Positions 50,464 to 57,991 are shown, numbered from the stretch's first letter. The stretch: DNA of 64,000 nt from Branchiibius sp. NY16-3462-2 (GCF_001594145.1 NZ_LVCF01000032.1:1-64000), one strand, 5' to 3'. A program made the numbers and translations. The notes: generated from the sequence alone by a model not told the origin.

Positions 50464-50759
50464 GGCTCGATGCTCGCAGACCGGTAGTTGCGCTCAACAA
50501 GTCTCGGCCGGCGTCGTGTCCGCGGCGACTCCTCCAGGATCGTCAGCATCGCATCGGCGGCCACGCTGTGGGCGACACCAGCCCAGCGGCCAGTGCCGTC
50601 GAGAGCCAGAAGTTCCGTCCGCTGGACACCCTCGAACTCCCAGCGCCGGATCCCAATGAGGACGATGTCGCGGTGCCCGGTCCAACCGCCGTGCGGGATC
50701 CGGATGAGTCGCCCGTGGTGCTGGCGTCCAAGCTGGCTAGCCGTCAGAGTCGTTGTCAT
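50460..50759 (-). CDS. Hypothetical protein
   Basis: 99 residues (MTTTLTASQLGRQHHGRLIR...). Beta-rich (GRLIRIPHGG...DIVLIGIRRWEF...RTELLALDG), unrecognised. First gene of a three-gene operon; motif A fixes the start. Confidence 0.65.
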   Translation of the reverse strand: MTTTLTASQLGRQHHGRLIRIPHGGWTGHRDIVLIGIRRWEFEGVQRTELLALDGTGRWAGVAHSVAADAMLTILEESPRTRRRPRLVERNYRSASIEP

Positions 50760-51736
50760 TTGCTGACGGTGCGACGGGTCAGTCTCGGACCTGCGTATGC
50801 AAGCACTGCTCTACGTTCATCGGGGCTGGCTCCCCTGGCAGGAGTGGCCTCGCATGCGACTGGCTCGTCTGTCCTGATCGACAACGGAGTCTGTCGTCCT
50901 GCGATCTTTCGCAGCCACGGATCAGGTGTCCACAGACTCTGTGGCGCGGGCGAGTTCGCGTCGAGCACGGAGCGCCAGGCGGCGTCGATCGAGGTGCCGT
51001 AGACCGCCGAACACCATGCCGGGTTCACCTCGATCACGGACCAACCACTGTCGGGCGACCAGCCGACGTCCAACGTGCATGCGTTCAGCGATGGGCGCGC
51101 CACAGGGTCGACCAGTACCTGCTCGCCGAAGTCGATGGCTTCGGCGAGCTCGCCCTGTGGCGCCGGGACCTGGTCGAGCTCCTCGGACCACAACGTCGGT
51201 TCGCCGGTCGCCGGGTCGCGCACTAGGTACCGACTCGCGCCAACTGCGTGTCCGCCTGCTACGAATAGCCGGTACTCCGCCAACCAGTGCATCCGATCCC
51301 AGCACAACGACACCATCGTTGACTCCGAAGCGCCAAGTTTCTGCGCAGCGCAGCGGAACTCACCGACATCGGCGTACCACTGAGCCGGTAGACCCTCGTG
51401 TTTCATCATTGCCAGCTTGGCGAACACTGGCCGCTTCGCGGTCATCCGTTCCGTCACACGCAGAGTCATCGTTACGAGAGGCCGTTTGAGGTGGTGCGGG
51501 GCGATCAGGTCGGCCAGGAGGGGAGTCGGCGCAGCCAGCGGGTGGCTCATCCCGGACCGGTAAGCTCGCGCAACCCAGGCCATGGGAGCCCACAAAGCGT
51601 CACCCGGACCCACGGCTGGGACGTCGAGCCCGTTGCTGTGGCGCACCTGCCAGCCGTCCGGGGGCGCGGCAGCGAAGTCGTCCGCGATCCAGCGTTGGTG
51701 CGTGACGACGTGCAATGTCCTCGTGTCTTTTGCCAT
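50756..51736 (-). CDS. ATP-grasp-like protein
   Basis: 326 residues from ATG 51736 (MAKDTRTLHVVTHQRWIADD...). Blocks RPVFAKLAMMKHEGLPAQW, EYRLFVAGGHAVGASRYLV, LNACTLDVGWSPDSGWSVIEVNPAWCSAVYG have the order of an ATP-grasp ligase, with the metal-binding Glu and Asn in IEVN. It lies five bases after the RNA ligase gene and is probably co-translated with it. A member of the R2K-like group is possible. Confidence 0.65.
   Translation of the reverse strand: MAKDTRTLHVVTHQRWIADDFAAAPPDGWQVRHSNGLDVPAVGPGDALWAPMAWVARAYRSGMSHPLAAPTPLLADLIAPHHLKRPLVTMTLRVTERMTAKRPVFAKLAMMKHEGLPAQWYADVGEFRCAAQKLGASESTMVSLCWDRMHWLAEYRLFVAGGHAVGASRYLVRDPATGEPTLWSEELDQVPAPQGELAEAIDFGEQVLVDPVARPSLNACTLDVGWSPDSGWSVIEVNPAWCSAVYGTSIDAAWRSVLDANSPAPQSLWTPDPWLRKIAGRQTPLSIRTDEPVACEATPARGASPDERRAVLAYAGPRLTRRTVSK
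50766..50775 (-). promoter_or_regulatory. Motif A inside the 3' end of the ATP-grasp gene
   Basis: Minus-strand GTCGCACCGT, then CAGCAA, then ATG at 50759. Confidence 0.75.
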
Positions 51737-51741
51737 TTCGG

Positions 51742-52788
51742 CTACCCGCCATGCTTCAGCAGGTAGCGGTTGTTGATCGCCTTCCAGCAGTCCCGTCCAT
51801 CTAGCACCGTCAGGCCCTGGCCGTCGGCGGTGTGCCATACGACTCCCTCGGCAGCACGGTCGCGGCCGACAACCGACCGCAACCCGTCCACCTGGGCCAC
51901 CGCTTCTTCGGTGCCGGCCGGGAACGGTAGGTCCAGTAGCGGCGCAGCGTGATTGAGCGCCACTTGCGGCCACGCCGACCGGGGCAGGAACCGGCGATGA
52001 GCGTCCAGAACGTTGAAGACGAACAGCCGTAGGTCGGGCAGCCGTAACGGATTGCCTTGGATCCCGGGTCCGGCGATCTCCGCCTGCACCACCATGCCCG
52101 GTTCGAGCGCCGCACTTAGGCCGATCCGCTCGTCCACGATCTGGCTGGACAACTCCGGCGTCGGACGCAGTTCGAGGTTGCGCGAGCAGTAACGAATGCG
52201 ACCGTCTGCCGGGTCGCGAACGATTGTCACGGAACTACCGTCGACCTTCTCGGTCGCGATCCAGCCCGCCGGATGCGCAGTCAACACAGCCCAGTGAGCG
52301 TGCAGGTTCTGTACGCGCTCAGCATCAGTTCTCGGGGCGAATTGCGCCGGGAATGGTCCGACCACTTGACCTGCCAGATGGGCCGGAATCGGCGGCTCGT
52401 ACTTGACGATGCCGAGCGAGTCGGTCAGATCAGAACCGACAGGGGACTCGTCCAGGTTGATTCCGGCCTCGTGCTCCGACAGCACAAGACCCTGCGATAC
52501 CTGGCCTCGTAGTTTCACCGTGCGCAGTACATGCCCTTCCAGGCCCGAACCATCTCGCAGTGCAACGGTTTTCGTTCCGCGCGCAGCCAGGAACGCGAAA
52601 CGCGGGTCGCTGATCGGCAGCAGCGCATCGACCTCGATGTAGATGACCCGCTGTCCGGCGGCTAACTGGCCCTTACGGACAACGACGTGCCACCCACGGA
52701 CGGTCGCTCGTTCGATCTGATCGGCGCCGGGAATGGGCTGCAGGTCACCGATGACGGCAACTGTGGCAAGTGCGCGGGAGTCGTTCAC
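51742..52788 (-). CDS. RNA ligase, DraRnl-like
   Basis: 348 residues, GTG start. The ligase motif I, EKVDGSSVTI, has its nucleophile Lys at 181; downstream MVVQAEIAGPGIQGNPL and LRLFVFNVLDAHRRFLP are motifs IIIa-like, and EGVVWHTADG plus CWKAINNRYLLKHGG supply motifs IV and V. The N-terminal ~140 residues (VIGDLQPIPGADQIERATVRGW...) form the OB-like domain typical of the Deinococcus DRB0094 family, which seals nicked RNA. Motif A sets the GTG. Coupled to the ATP-grasp gene. Confidence 0.85.
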   Translation of the reverse strand: MNDSRALATVAVIGDLQPIPGADQIERATVRGWHVVVRKGQLAAGQRVIYIEVDALLPISDPRFAFLAARGTKTVALRDGSGLEGHVLRTVKLRGQVSQGLVLSEHEAGINLDESPVGSDLTDSLGIVKYEPPIPAHLAGQVVGPFPAQFAPRTDAERVQNLHAHWAVLTAHPAGWIATEKVDGSSVTIVRDPADGRIRYCSRNLELRPTPELSSQIVDERIGLSAALEPGMVVQAEIAGPGIQGNPLRLPDLRLFVFNVLDAHRRFLPRSAWPQVALNHAAPLLDLPFPAGTEEAVAQVDGLRSVVGRDRAAEGVVWHTADGQGLTVLDGRDCWKAINNRYLLKHGG

Positions 52789-52794
52789 GAGTTG

Positions 52795-52804
52795 ACGGTG
52801 CGAC
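52795..52804 (-). promoter_or_regulatory. Motif A before the RNA ligase
   Basis: Minus-strand GTCGCACCGT, then CAACTC, then GTG at 52788. Confidence 0.75.
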
Positions 52805-52809
52805 GCTCG

Positions 52810-53109
52810 TCACTCGGCGAAACAGACATGATGCCCGTCCACCTCCAGCGGTGCGTCGATCGCGCCGTGGCGAGCCATGACGGCGCACAACTCGATGGCG
52901 TCATTGTCGAAGTGCACTGCCTCAGTGACCATTCGGAAACTACTCGCGCCGGCGTACACCAGGCCGACAACCAGGTCCGACGTGGCGGTGGTGGTCTCGG
53001 CAACAGCACTTCGCCGACCCGGAACGAACCATTTCACGCCACCACCGGGAACTGGGCGTAAGCCGGTGCTGCGGTGGGCCTTACGTGCCGTGTGCCGGGT
53101 TGCGTTCAT
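52810..53109 (-). CDS. Hypothetical protein
   Basis: 99 residues (MNATRHTARKAHRSTGLRPV...), with a basic N-terminus and DLVVGLVYAGASSFRMVTEAVHFDNDAIELC. Unrecognised. Divergent from the 53144 gene across a perfect palindrome. Confidence 0.6.
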   Translation of the reverse strand: MNATRHTARKAHRSTGLRPVPGGGVKWFVPGRRSAVAETTTATSDLVVGLVYAGASSFRMVTEAVHFDNDAIELCAVMARHGAIDAPLEVDGHHVCFAE

Positions 53110-53146
53110 ACCTGGACGGTGCGACGCGTCGCACCGTCCAGGTATG
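53107..53146. promoter_or_regulatory. 40-base perfect palindrome made of two opposed motif A copies
   Basis: From CAT (start of the minus gene) to ATG (start of the plus gene) the sequence equals its own reverse complement: ATG complement, six-base spacer CCAGGT, motif A (53116-53125), two bases, motif A (53128-53137), CCAGGT, ATG. Both divergent genes thus have the same 5' flank. Confidence 0.85.
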
Positions 53147-53347
53147 ACAACGGTGAGCCTGGATGTCGCGCAGGTCCGCATCGCGGCTTTGACCGTGGAA
53201 CTAGACATTGCCCAAAGTGACCTACGCCGCCTCGACAACGCAGGGTCCGACTTGGATAACGACTACCGGGGCCACCTGTCGGCCCGGATCGCCGCGATCC
53301 AAGCAGACCTGGACATGTGGAGGATGCTTAGAACCGCACAGCCGTGA
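53144..53347 (+). CDS. 67-residue coiled-coil protein
   Basis: MTTVSLDVAQVRIAALTVELDIAQSDLRRLDNAGSDLDND... is heptad-like throughout with hydrophobic residues at regular spacing. It overlaps the 3' end of the convergent sortase gene by 20 bases. Unknown role. Confidence 0.65.
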   Translation: MTTVSLDVAQVRIAALTVELDIAQSDLRRLDNAGSDLDNDYRGHLSARIAAIQADLDMWRMLRTAQP

Positions 53348-54203
53348 CCACCACGTTGTCTTTGTGGTGCCCGCCTCGCAGGATGACTCCGCCGCAGGTA
53401 ACCAGTTCCAACTTCATCGAGTCGCGGCCATAGAACACGTCCGCCGGTAGAGCAGACTTCGTCATCTCGGCGCGAACGGTCACACGGAAGCGGTAGACCC
53501 TTCCGGCAGAATCGCTGACGTAGATGACCGTGCCCTTGGTCGCACGGGCAATCGGGGCCAGCGCGCCCTTGTACCGGCCGTAAGACAGGGTGTGTCCCGC
53601 GATGACAGCCCGTCCGGTCTTTGCGCCATAACCAACCGAGCCGGTCCACCGACCCACCTTCGTCGCGCCGGGGACGACCAGTGCTCCAGCCTTGACCGGT
53701 GCCGCGACAATCGACGTGTTGATCCCCAACTTCGGCACGTAGAGCCGGTTGGCACCGAGCCTGGGCAGTTCGGAGGTGACGTTCATGACGGCGAAGCCGC
53801 CGCTGCTCCCGGCTGGGGCGCTACCGATAGCCACGACCGATGTCTCCGCGGTGGGCGCCTGAGTCGCTGCCCCAGTGGGATTGCTCGGAACCGGGGGTTC
53901 TTTCACGCTGCTGGGCACAGGAGTGGACACCTCGCTCGGCTCGGCCTGCGATGTCAACCTGGGTGTCGGTGTCAGGACGCGCGTGACCGTGGTCGCTGAG
54001 CTCGTTGGGTCGGCAGTCATTGGGGTCGTGTCCCCGGCAGTCGTGCGGGCCGAGCTCGAAACCACCACAGGCGAGGAGGTGCTGTGCGACGCGGTGGTGA
54101 CGACCGGCCGCGAGCTGATGTTGCTGGTGGGTCCGCAGGCGGACAGTGCCGCGACCGAACACACTCCTACTGCACCTCCCAGAATGGACTGGTAGCGCTT
54201 CAT
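53328..54203 (-). CDS. Sortase with lipoprotein signal (class E/F-like)
   Basis: 291 residues. A lipobox-like LSAC after GGAVGVCSVAAL suggests membrane anchoring. A long Ser/Thr/Pro linker follows, then the sortase domain: LYVPKLGINTSIV, VIAGHTLSYGRY (His), KLELVTCGG (Cys) and RGGHHKDNVVVTA (Arg). Such sortases attach or process surface proteins in actinobacteria. The start is joined by ATGA to a tagged gene, so a sortase is co-expressed with a member of the tag family. Confidence 0.8.
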   Translation of the reverse strand: MKRYQSILGGAVGVCSVAALSACGPTSNISSRPVVTTASHSTSSPVVVSSSARTTAGDTTPMTADPTSSATTVTRVLTPTPRLTSQAEPSEVSTPVPSSVKEPPVPSNPTGAATQAPTAETSVVAIGSAPAGSSGGFAVMNVTSELPRLGANRLYVPKLGINTSIVAAPVKAGALVVPGATKVGRWTGSVGYGAKTGRAVIAGHTLSYGRYKGALAPIARATKGTVIYVSDSAGRVYRFRVTVRAEMTKSALPADVFYGRDSMKLELVTCGGVILRGGHHKDNVVVTAVRF

Positions 54204-54532
54204 CGGGAGACCTTCATACTTTCGGACTCGGAGGTACGTTCGTTGGGCACCAAGGCGCGGAACGCGTTGCGTAGCGCGCCGTCCCAGGTGTCGAGTGCTT
54301 GGTCAGGTGCCAGGCCGGCGTCGGTGAGTCGCTTGATCGCGTCGTCACGGGCGGCGTTCAAGTCAACGTTCAGGTCACCGGCCGCATCAAGAGCGCAACG
54401 TTCGACCTCCGCTGTCGCTGCGTCGATTTCAGGAACGTCGACCAGGCAAATATCGTCCGCCTCGCCAGCAACGTGGCCAGCGAACCGCCCGTCGGCGGCG
54501 TGGATCGCGCCAGTGGCATCAACTTTGTTCAT
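54200..54532 (-). CDS. Short tagged protein coupled to a sortase
   Basis: 110 residues with the most diverged tag (MNKVDATGAIHAADGRFAGH, AGEAD). The rest is helical (DLNVDLNAARDDAIKRLTDAG...WDGALRNAFRAL) and lacks the modules of the other members. It sits between a 26-residue leader peptide and the sortase, with ATGA overlaps on both sides. Confidence 0.75.
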   Translation of the reverse strand: MNKVDATGAIHAADGRFAGHVAGEADDICLVDVPEIDAATAEVERCALDAAGDLNVDLNAARDDAIKRLTDAGLAPDQALDTWDGALRNAFRALVPNERTSESESMKVSR

Positions 54533-54609
54533 CGCGGCTCACCAGCCCAGGGCATGGGTGGGATTCCGGCAGGTGGCCGCATTAAGCGGTGGGGCGAACC
54601 ATGGGTCAT
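54529..54609 (-). CDS. 26-residue leader peptide of the tagged-sortase operon
   Basis: MTHGSPHRLMRPPAGIPPMP..., ending in ATGA overlap with the tagged gene. Motif B precedes it. Its sequence does not match the 41-residue peptide family. Confidence 0.5.
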   Translation of the reverse strand: MTHGSPHRLMRPPAGIPPMPWAGEPR

Positions 54610-54614
54610 GCCGG

Positions 54615-54628
54615 TTTGGTTGGCGGGC
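54615..54628 (-). promoter_or_regulatory. Motif B variant before the tagged-sortase operon
   Basis: Reads GCCCGCCAACCAAA on the minus strand, then CCGGC, then ATG at 54609. Two differences from the consensus. Confidence 0.55.
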
Positions 54629-54652
54629 GTCGCAGTTTTGCGCCACTGCGTT

Positions 54653-55138
54653 TCAAGCCGCGCCATCAACCTGTATCGGAATGTTGCGCTGGTCGGCCGC
54701 TTCCAGCGGGGTGACGGTGATGGATGCGCCTTCCCTGACCGAGCGGTCGCACCAGCCCTTATCGGCGATGATGCGGACGACCTGGGAGTCATCGATATAC
54801 ACCCTGGCTGCGGTCAGGGCGTCGAGAACGGCTCGCCCGAGCTTGTCGGCGTCGCCGAGAGCACGACTGGTGCAGTAGTCAGGCGCGGACGGTCTCAAAC
54901 GATTCTGGTTGCGGCCTGTCCCGTAGTGCGATTTTGGCCGGCAGAAGCTGAACCTCGCCGTGACGATGACGGCGCCGGTGAACGGCTCCGCCCCGGCCAG
55001 TGCTTCGACGGCGGCGTCAACGACAGTGCTGCGCCACGTTTTGACGTCGGACGACTCCACCAGGATCCCTTTGCCAACGTGTCGTTTGGAACCCTGCGGT
55101 CGCGGGTGCCCGATTGCTCGGAACGCCAGTTCAACCAT
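54653..55138 (-). CDS. rusA: RusA-like Holliday junction resolvase
   Basis: 161 residues. GHPRPQGSKRHV at the N-terminus and LGDADKLGRAVLDALTAARVYIDDSQVVRI near residue 110 carry the conserved Asp residues of RusA. It resolves four-way DNA junctions in recombination and replication. The ATG overlaps the upstream methyltransferase-like gene by eight bases. Confidence 0.85.
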   Translation of the reverse strand: MVELAFRAIGHPRPQGSKRHVGKGILVESSDVKTWRSTVVDAAVEALAGAEPFTGAVIVTARFSFCRPKSHYGTGRNQNRLRPSAPDYCTSRALGDADKLGRAVLDALTAARVYIDDSQVVRIIADKGWCDRSVREGASITVTPLEAADQRNIPIQVDGAA

Positions 55139-55868
55139 CGACGCCCCCTAACCGCAGGCCGTCACCGCAAGCGAGGACAACTCGCGGGCCGAGGCTGTGC
55201 ACCACGGCGTTGATTCCCGCCAAGGTCACGGCGACCGGGTCGATGTCGTTCAACACCCAGGTGACTGTTGCCGGGTTCAGCCCGCGGCGGCGCATTGCGA
55301 TCGCTGCAGCCACCGGCAACACCCCGGCGCCGCAGGTCGGGTCAGCGAAGGTTTCGCCCTCGGCCAAGGGGTTGATTTCGGCGAGCAGCCGAGCCAGGTT
55401 CATCGGGGTGTAGAACGCGCCACTGACGCGCTGGGAGTTAAACGACCGCAGGTTGCTGTAAACGGGGCCGAGGAGTTCACCGCCGACGTTCTCGGCCGCG
55501 GCGGACCCGATCAGGTCGATCTGGGCCAGCTCGGTGAAACACGCCCGAGAGACCTTCACCGCCTGGGCGTCGGGGCGTCCCGCCCAGCCGGCCAGGTGCG
55601 GCAGGTGCTGTCGAAGGAATGGCACCGACGATGCAGCCACCGTCCAGAGTTCATCCAACGCGACCGTGTCCGGCGCTGAGGAGAAGGACTCCATCATGGG
55701 TTGCACCAAGTCCGGACCCGTGCCGAAGAACAGAACGCCCGTGGCCACCGCGGTCAACTGGATCGACAAGGCGTCGCGGTGCCCGCCAACCATGGCGGTC
55801 GCCGTAGACAGTCGTCCGGCAAGCTGCTCCGGGCACAGGACCGGCGCCGACTTCTTGCTCTGCTTCAC
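55131..55868 (-). CDS. N6-methyltransferase-like protein lacking motif IV
   Basis: 245 residues, GTG start set by motif A. RVSGAFYTPMNLARLLAE and FADPTCGAGVLPVAAAIAMRRRGL are the family's SAM-binding start, then VTWVLNDIDPVAVTLAGINAVVH. The chain ends about 20 residues later (LACGDGLRLGGVDG), before the NPPY/F catalytic motif. It is therefore either a truncated, inactive enzyme or a SAM/DNA-binding partner. Confidence 0.65.
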   Translation of the reverse strand: MKQSKKSAPVLCPEQLAGRLSTATAMVGGHRDALSIQLTAVATGVLFFGTGPDLVQPMMESFSSAPDTVALDELWTVAASSVPFLRQHLPHLAGWAGRPDAQAVKVSRACFTELAQIDLIGSAAAENVGGELLGPVYSNLRSFNSQRVSGAFYTPMNLARLLAEINPLAEGETFADPTCGAGVLPVAAAIAMRRRGLNPATVTWVLNDIDPVAVTLAGINAVVHSLGPRVVLACGDGLRLGGVDG

Positions 55869-57289
55869 GCACGGACGGTGCGACGCCGCCAGTACGGGGA
55901 GAGAAGTCGCGCCTGCAGGTCGTCGAGTTCCACGACGATGACGTCCTCGTCCGGGACGCGGTGCTCGACCTGCCGTGTTTTGGCTATGACAGCCAGCCGG
56001 GCACGGATTCGCCGGATGGTGGCCGGATCGACGTCGAGTCGGTCACTCAATGCTGCCAACGTCGCGGCGGCCTGCTTCGGTGCTTCGCACAGCATCTTGT
56101 GGGGCAGCGGCTCGACCAATTCCGTCGTGGTGTGCGGGGCGTTGCCGGCGCAGGCGAAGCGCAATCGGGGAAGTGTTACCTGCTCTAGCGTGGATTGCCA
56201 TGACTCGCAGGTGATCCAGGACCGGCGCAGCTTGTGCGCGACGGCTGCGGTGACGCCGGACCCGGCGAACGGGTCGAACACCAGGTGGTCGGGGTCGGTG
56301 GCGATCTGGATGATCCTGGTCAGAAGCGCCTCCGGTTTCGGAGTGGCGAACCGAGTGCCGGTGGCGCGCTGGACTTCGTCGCGTGCGTCGCGGACGGATC
56401 CGGCGACACGGGCGTCCCACACGCTGGCGGGCGCGGCGCCCGTGGCCGGCAACGGAACTTTGCGGCGCGGACGGCCGGCCCCTGTTCGCCCGAAAAATAC
56501 CTCCGGCCAGGTGCCCGCGGCCATCCGTGCAGTGGCTTGGCGCTGTGCCTGCGCCAGCCCGCCGGTCAGCATCAGTGCAGGGCTGTCGCCGACGTCGGAG
56601 CCGACGATGCGGCGGCGAGTCTCGGCGTCGGGCAGGTGCTGCGGGAGGTAGGACCCCCACGCGGCCAGCCGGGCCGTCATCTCGGTGCGGTTGTAGACCC
56701 AGTGCCGCCCCGGACCCGGGTAGTGCACGGTTGCGGTGAATGGCGACTGGATCCCATACACCAGGTCGGGGTGCCGGTCACCGCGTGGCCCGGTCAGATC
56801 GCCGGAACTCCACGGGACCAGATCGCCGTCCCAGGACTTGAACCAGGTGTTTTCGTCATCAGTGCGTGGCGGACGACGCACAGTAAAAGCGGGCGACTTG
56901 GCCAGTACCAGGATGGGGTCGTGCTGTTCGCGGAAGCCGGTGCCGGCCACGGGTGCCGACGCAGTGCGTTGCCACCAGATGGTGGTCCGGTGCGCTGACG
57001 GTCCGAAGGCGGCCAGGGCGGACTGTTCGGCGTACCGAAGCATCGACCGGTTTCCATCACCGACGCCCAAGTGCAACCACAGGCTGCCATGTTCGGGAAG
57101 GAGTCCGAATGCGGCAGTGACGAGCCGGTCGATCATGTCGCGCCACGCCTGCCCAGAGGGGTCGGCATAGTCGCCTTGATGGCGGCCGGTGCCGAACGGT
57201 GGGTCGGCGTAGATCAGGTCTGGGCGTACACCGATCTGACGCAAGCGATCCATCGTCGCCAAGCCGTCACCGGAGATCAACAAGCCCAC
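55865..57289 (-). CDS. Beta-class DNA methyltransferase
   Basis: 474 residues, GTG start. LIYADPPFGTG (catalytic DPPF) near residue 25 precedes FDPFAGSGVTAAVA (SAM-binding) near residue 335, the order of the beta class of N4-C/N6-A methylases. The C-terminal ~120 residues (KQAAATLAALSDRLDVDPATIRRIRARL) look helical and may bind DNA. With no restriction partner beside it, it may guard the element against host restriction. Motif C in front; the stop overlaps the next gene (GTGA). Confidence 0.85.
   Translation of the reverse strand: MGLLISGDGLATMDRLRQIGVRPDLIYADPPFGTGRHQGDYADPSGQAWRDMIDRLVTAAFGLLPEHGSLWLHLGVGDGNRSMLRYAEQSALAAFGPSAHRTTIWWQRTASAPVAGTGFREQHDPILVLAKSPAFTVRRPPRTDDENTWFKSWDGDLVPWSSGDLTGPRGDRHPDLVYGIQSPFTATVHYPGPGRHWVYNRTEMTARLAAWGSYLPQHLPDAETRRRIVGSDVGDSPALMLTGGLAQAQRQATARMAAGTWPEVFFGRTGAGRPRRKVPLPATGAAPASVWDARVAGSVRDARDEVQRATGTRFATPKPEALLTRIIQIATDPDHLVFDPFAGSGVTAAVAHKLRRSWITCESWQSTLEQVTLPRLRFACAGNAPHTTTELVEPLPHKMLCEAPKQAAATLAALSDRLDVDPATIRRIRARLAVIAKTRQVEHRVPDEDVIVVELDDLQARLLSPYWRRRTVRA
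55875..55884 (-). promoter_or_regulatory. Motif A inside the 3' end of the DNA methylase gene
   Basis: Minus-strand GTCGCACCGT, then CCGTGC, then GTG at 55868. Confidence 0.7.
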
Positions 57290-57325
57290 GTAGACCTACA
57301 TGGGCCACCTACGCAACCCCAGGGC
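57290..57325 (-). promoter_or_regulatory. Motif C on the minus strand before the methylase
   Basis: Minus strand: GCCCTGG (57325-57319), 11 bases, TGGCCCATGT (57307-57298), 8 bases, GTG at 57289. Confidence 0.65.
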
Positions 57326-57356
57326 CGCCGAAACTCGACCCGAAGATGAGAGCCCC

Positions 57357-57390
57357 ATACCCCTCACGCGTACGCGCGCGCGAGGGGTAT
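57357..57390. repeat. CG-cored inverted repeat 1
   Basis: ATACCCCTC at 57357-57365 and GAGGGGTAT at 57382-57390 flank a 16-base alternating purine-pyrimidine core. GACCCT follows, as in copies 2 and 3. Confidence 0.75.
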
Positions 57391-57450
57391 GACCCTTTGA
57401 CCTGGTTCCGGGCGGGCAACGCACACTACGTAGTTGAAAGTTCAATCCAA

Positions 57451-57520
57451 GGGGTCGTACCCGTCAGGCGCGTGCGCACGCGCGCGTACACGTACGCGCG
57501 CGCGAGGGGTGTGACCCTAC
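57451..57520. repeat. CG-cored repeat 2 with long alternating tract
   Basis: An almost unbroken alternating CG/CA/TA tract from 57468 to 57503 ends in GCGAGGGGTGTGACCCTA. Such alternation favours Z-form DNA. Confidence 0.65.
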
Positions 57521-57578
57521 GCATCTTTCGGTGAAAACGTCGCTGTCGGCCGATCACGAGACCCTGACCTGGACCGAA

Positions 57579-57628
57579 TCGGAGGGGGATACCCCTCGCG
57601 CGCGCGCGCGTAGGGGTCTGACCCTACC
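57579..57628 (+). repeat. CG-cored repeat 3, left arm of a ~50-base inverted pair
   Basis: Contains GGGGGATACCCCTCGCGCG and TAGGGGTCTGACCCTACC around a (CG)n core. Repeat 4 at 58054-58105 is nearly its exact reverse complement. Confidence 0.75.
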
Positions 57629-57713
57629 CACCGAGTCGCCAAAACCGCAACCCGGACCTGCAGAAACCGCGGCATTCCGGGAAACTTGGCCGTTTCTGGC
57701 TGCAACTGGCTGC

Positions 57714-57738
57714 AACTGGCCACACCATGTGGCCAGTT
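57714..57738. repeat. Perfect 11-base inverted repeat
   Basis: AACTGGCCACA, CCA, TGTGGCCAGTT. The left arm is preceded by two further CTGCAACTGG copies. The shape suits a dimeric DNA-binding protein. Confidence 0.7.
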
Positions 57739-57780
57739 TTCGCCGGAACCTCGAAACACAAAACCGCAGGTCAGAGCCCT

Positions 57781-57810
57781 CTACTACTACTACTTACTAC
57801 TACTTTTTAC
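57781..57810 (+). repeat. CTA/ACT tandem repeat at the edge of the AT-rich core
   Basis: Eight or so imperfect ACT/CTA units ending in TTTTTACT. It leads into the AT-rich stretch with TATATAC, TTACATTACTTT and ATATATAT. Confidence 0.7.
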
Positions 57811-57991
57811 TGATCTGACCACTTGACCACACCGCATATACCCCCTTATGAGGGATTCGCTTACATTACTTTCGGAGGAGATATATATCCAAATCCCCTA
57901 TAAGGGTTGTTGCGGGCGTGGTCATGTGGCCAGATTGCCGTTTTACGACCCCCAAACACCACCTGACCTGCGCAAACGTCCTCGAACTGCC

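Noticed and set aside
57781..57810. Tandem short repeats as a CRISPR array
   Set aside because: Three-base CTA units without spacers; no cas genes in the window.
57531..57818. 95-residue frame in the origin-like region
   Set aside because: It runs through the CG repeat and the CTA tract, so its translation is repeat-derived; no start motif.
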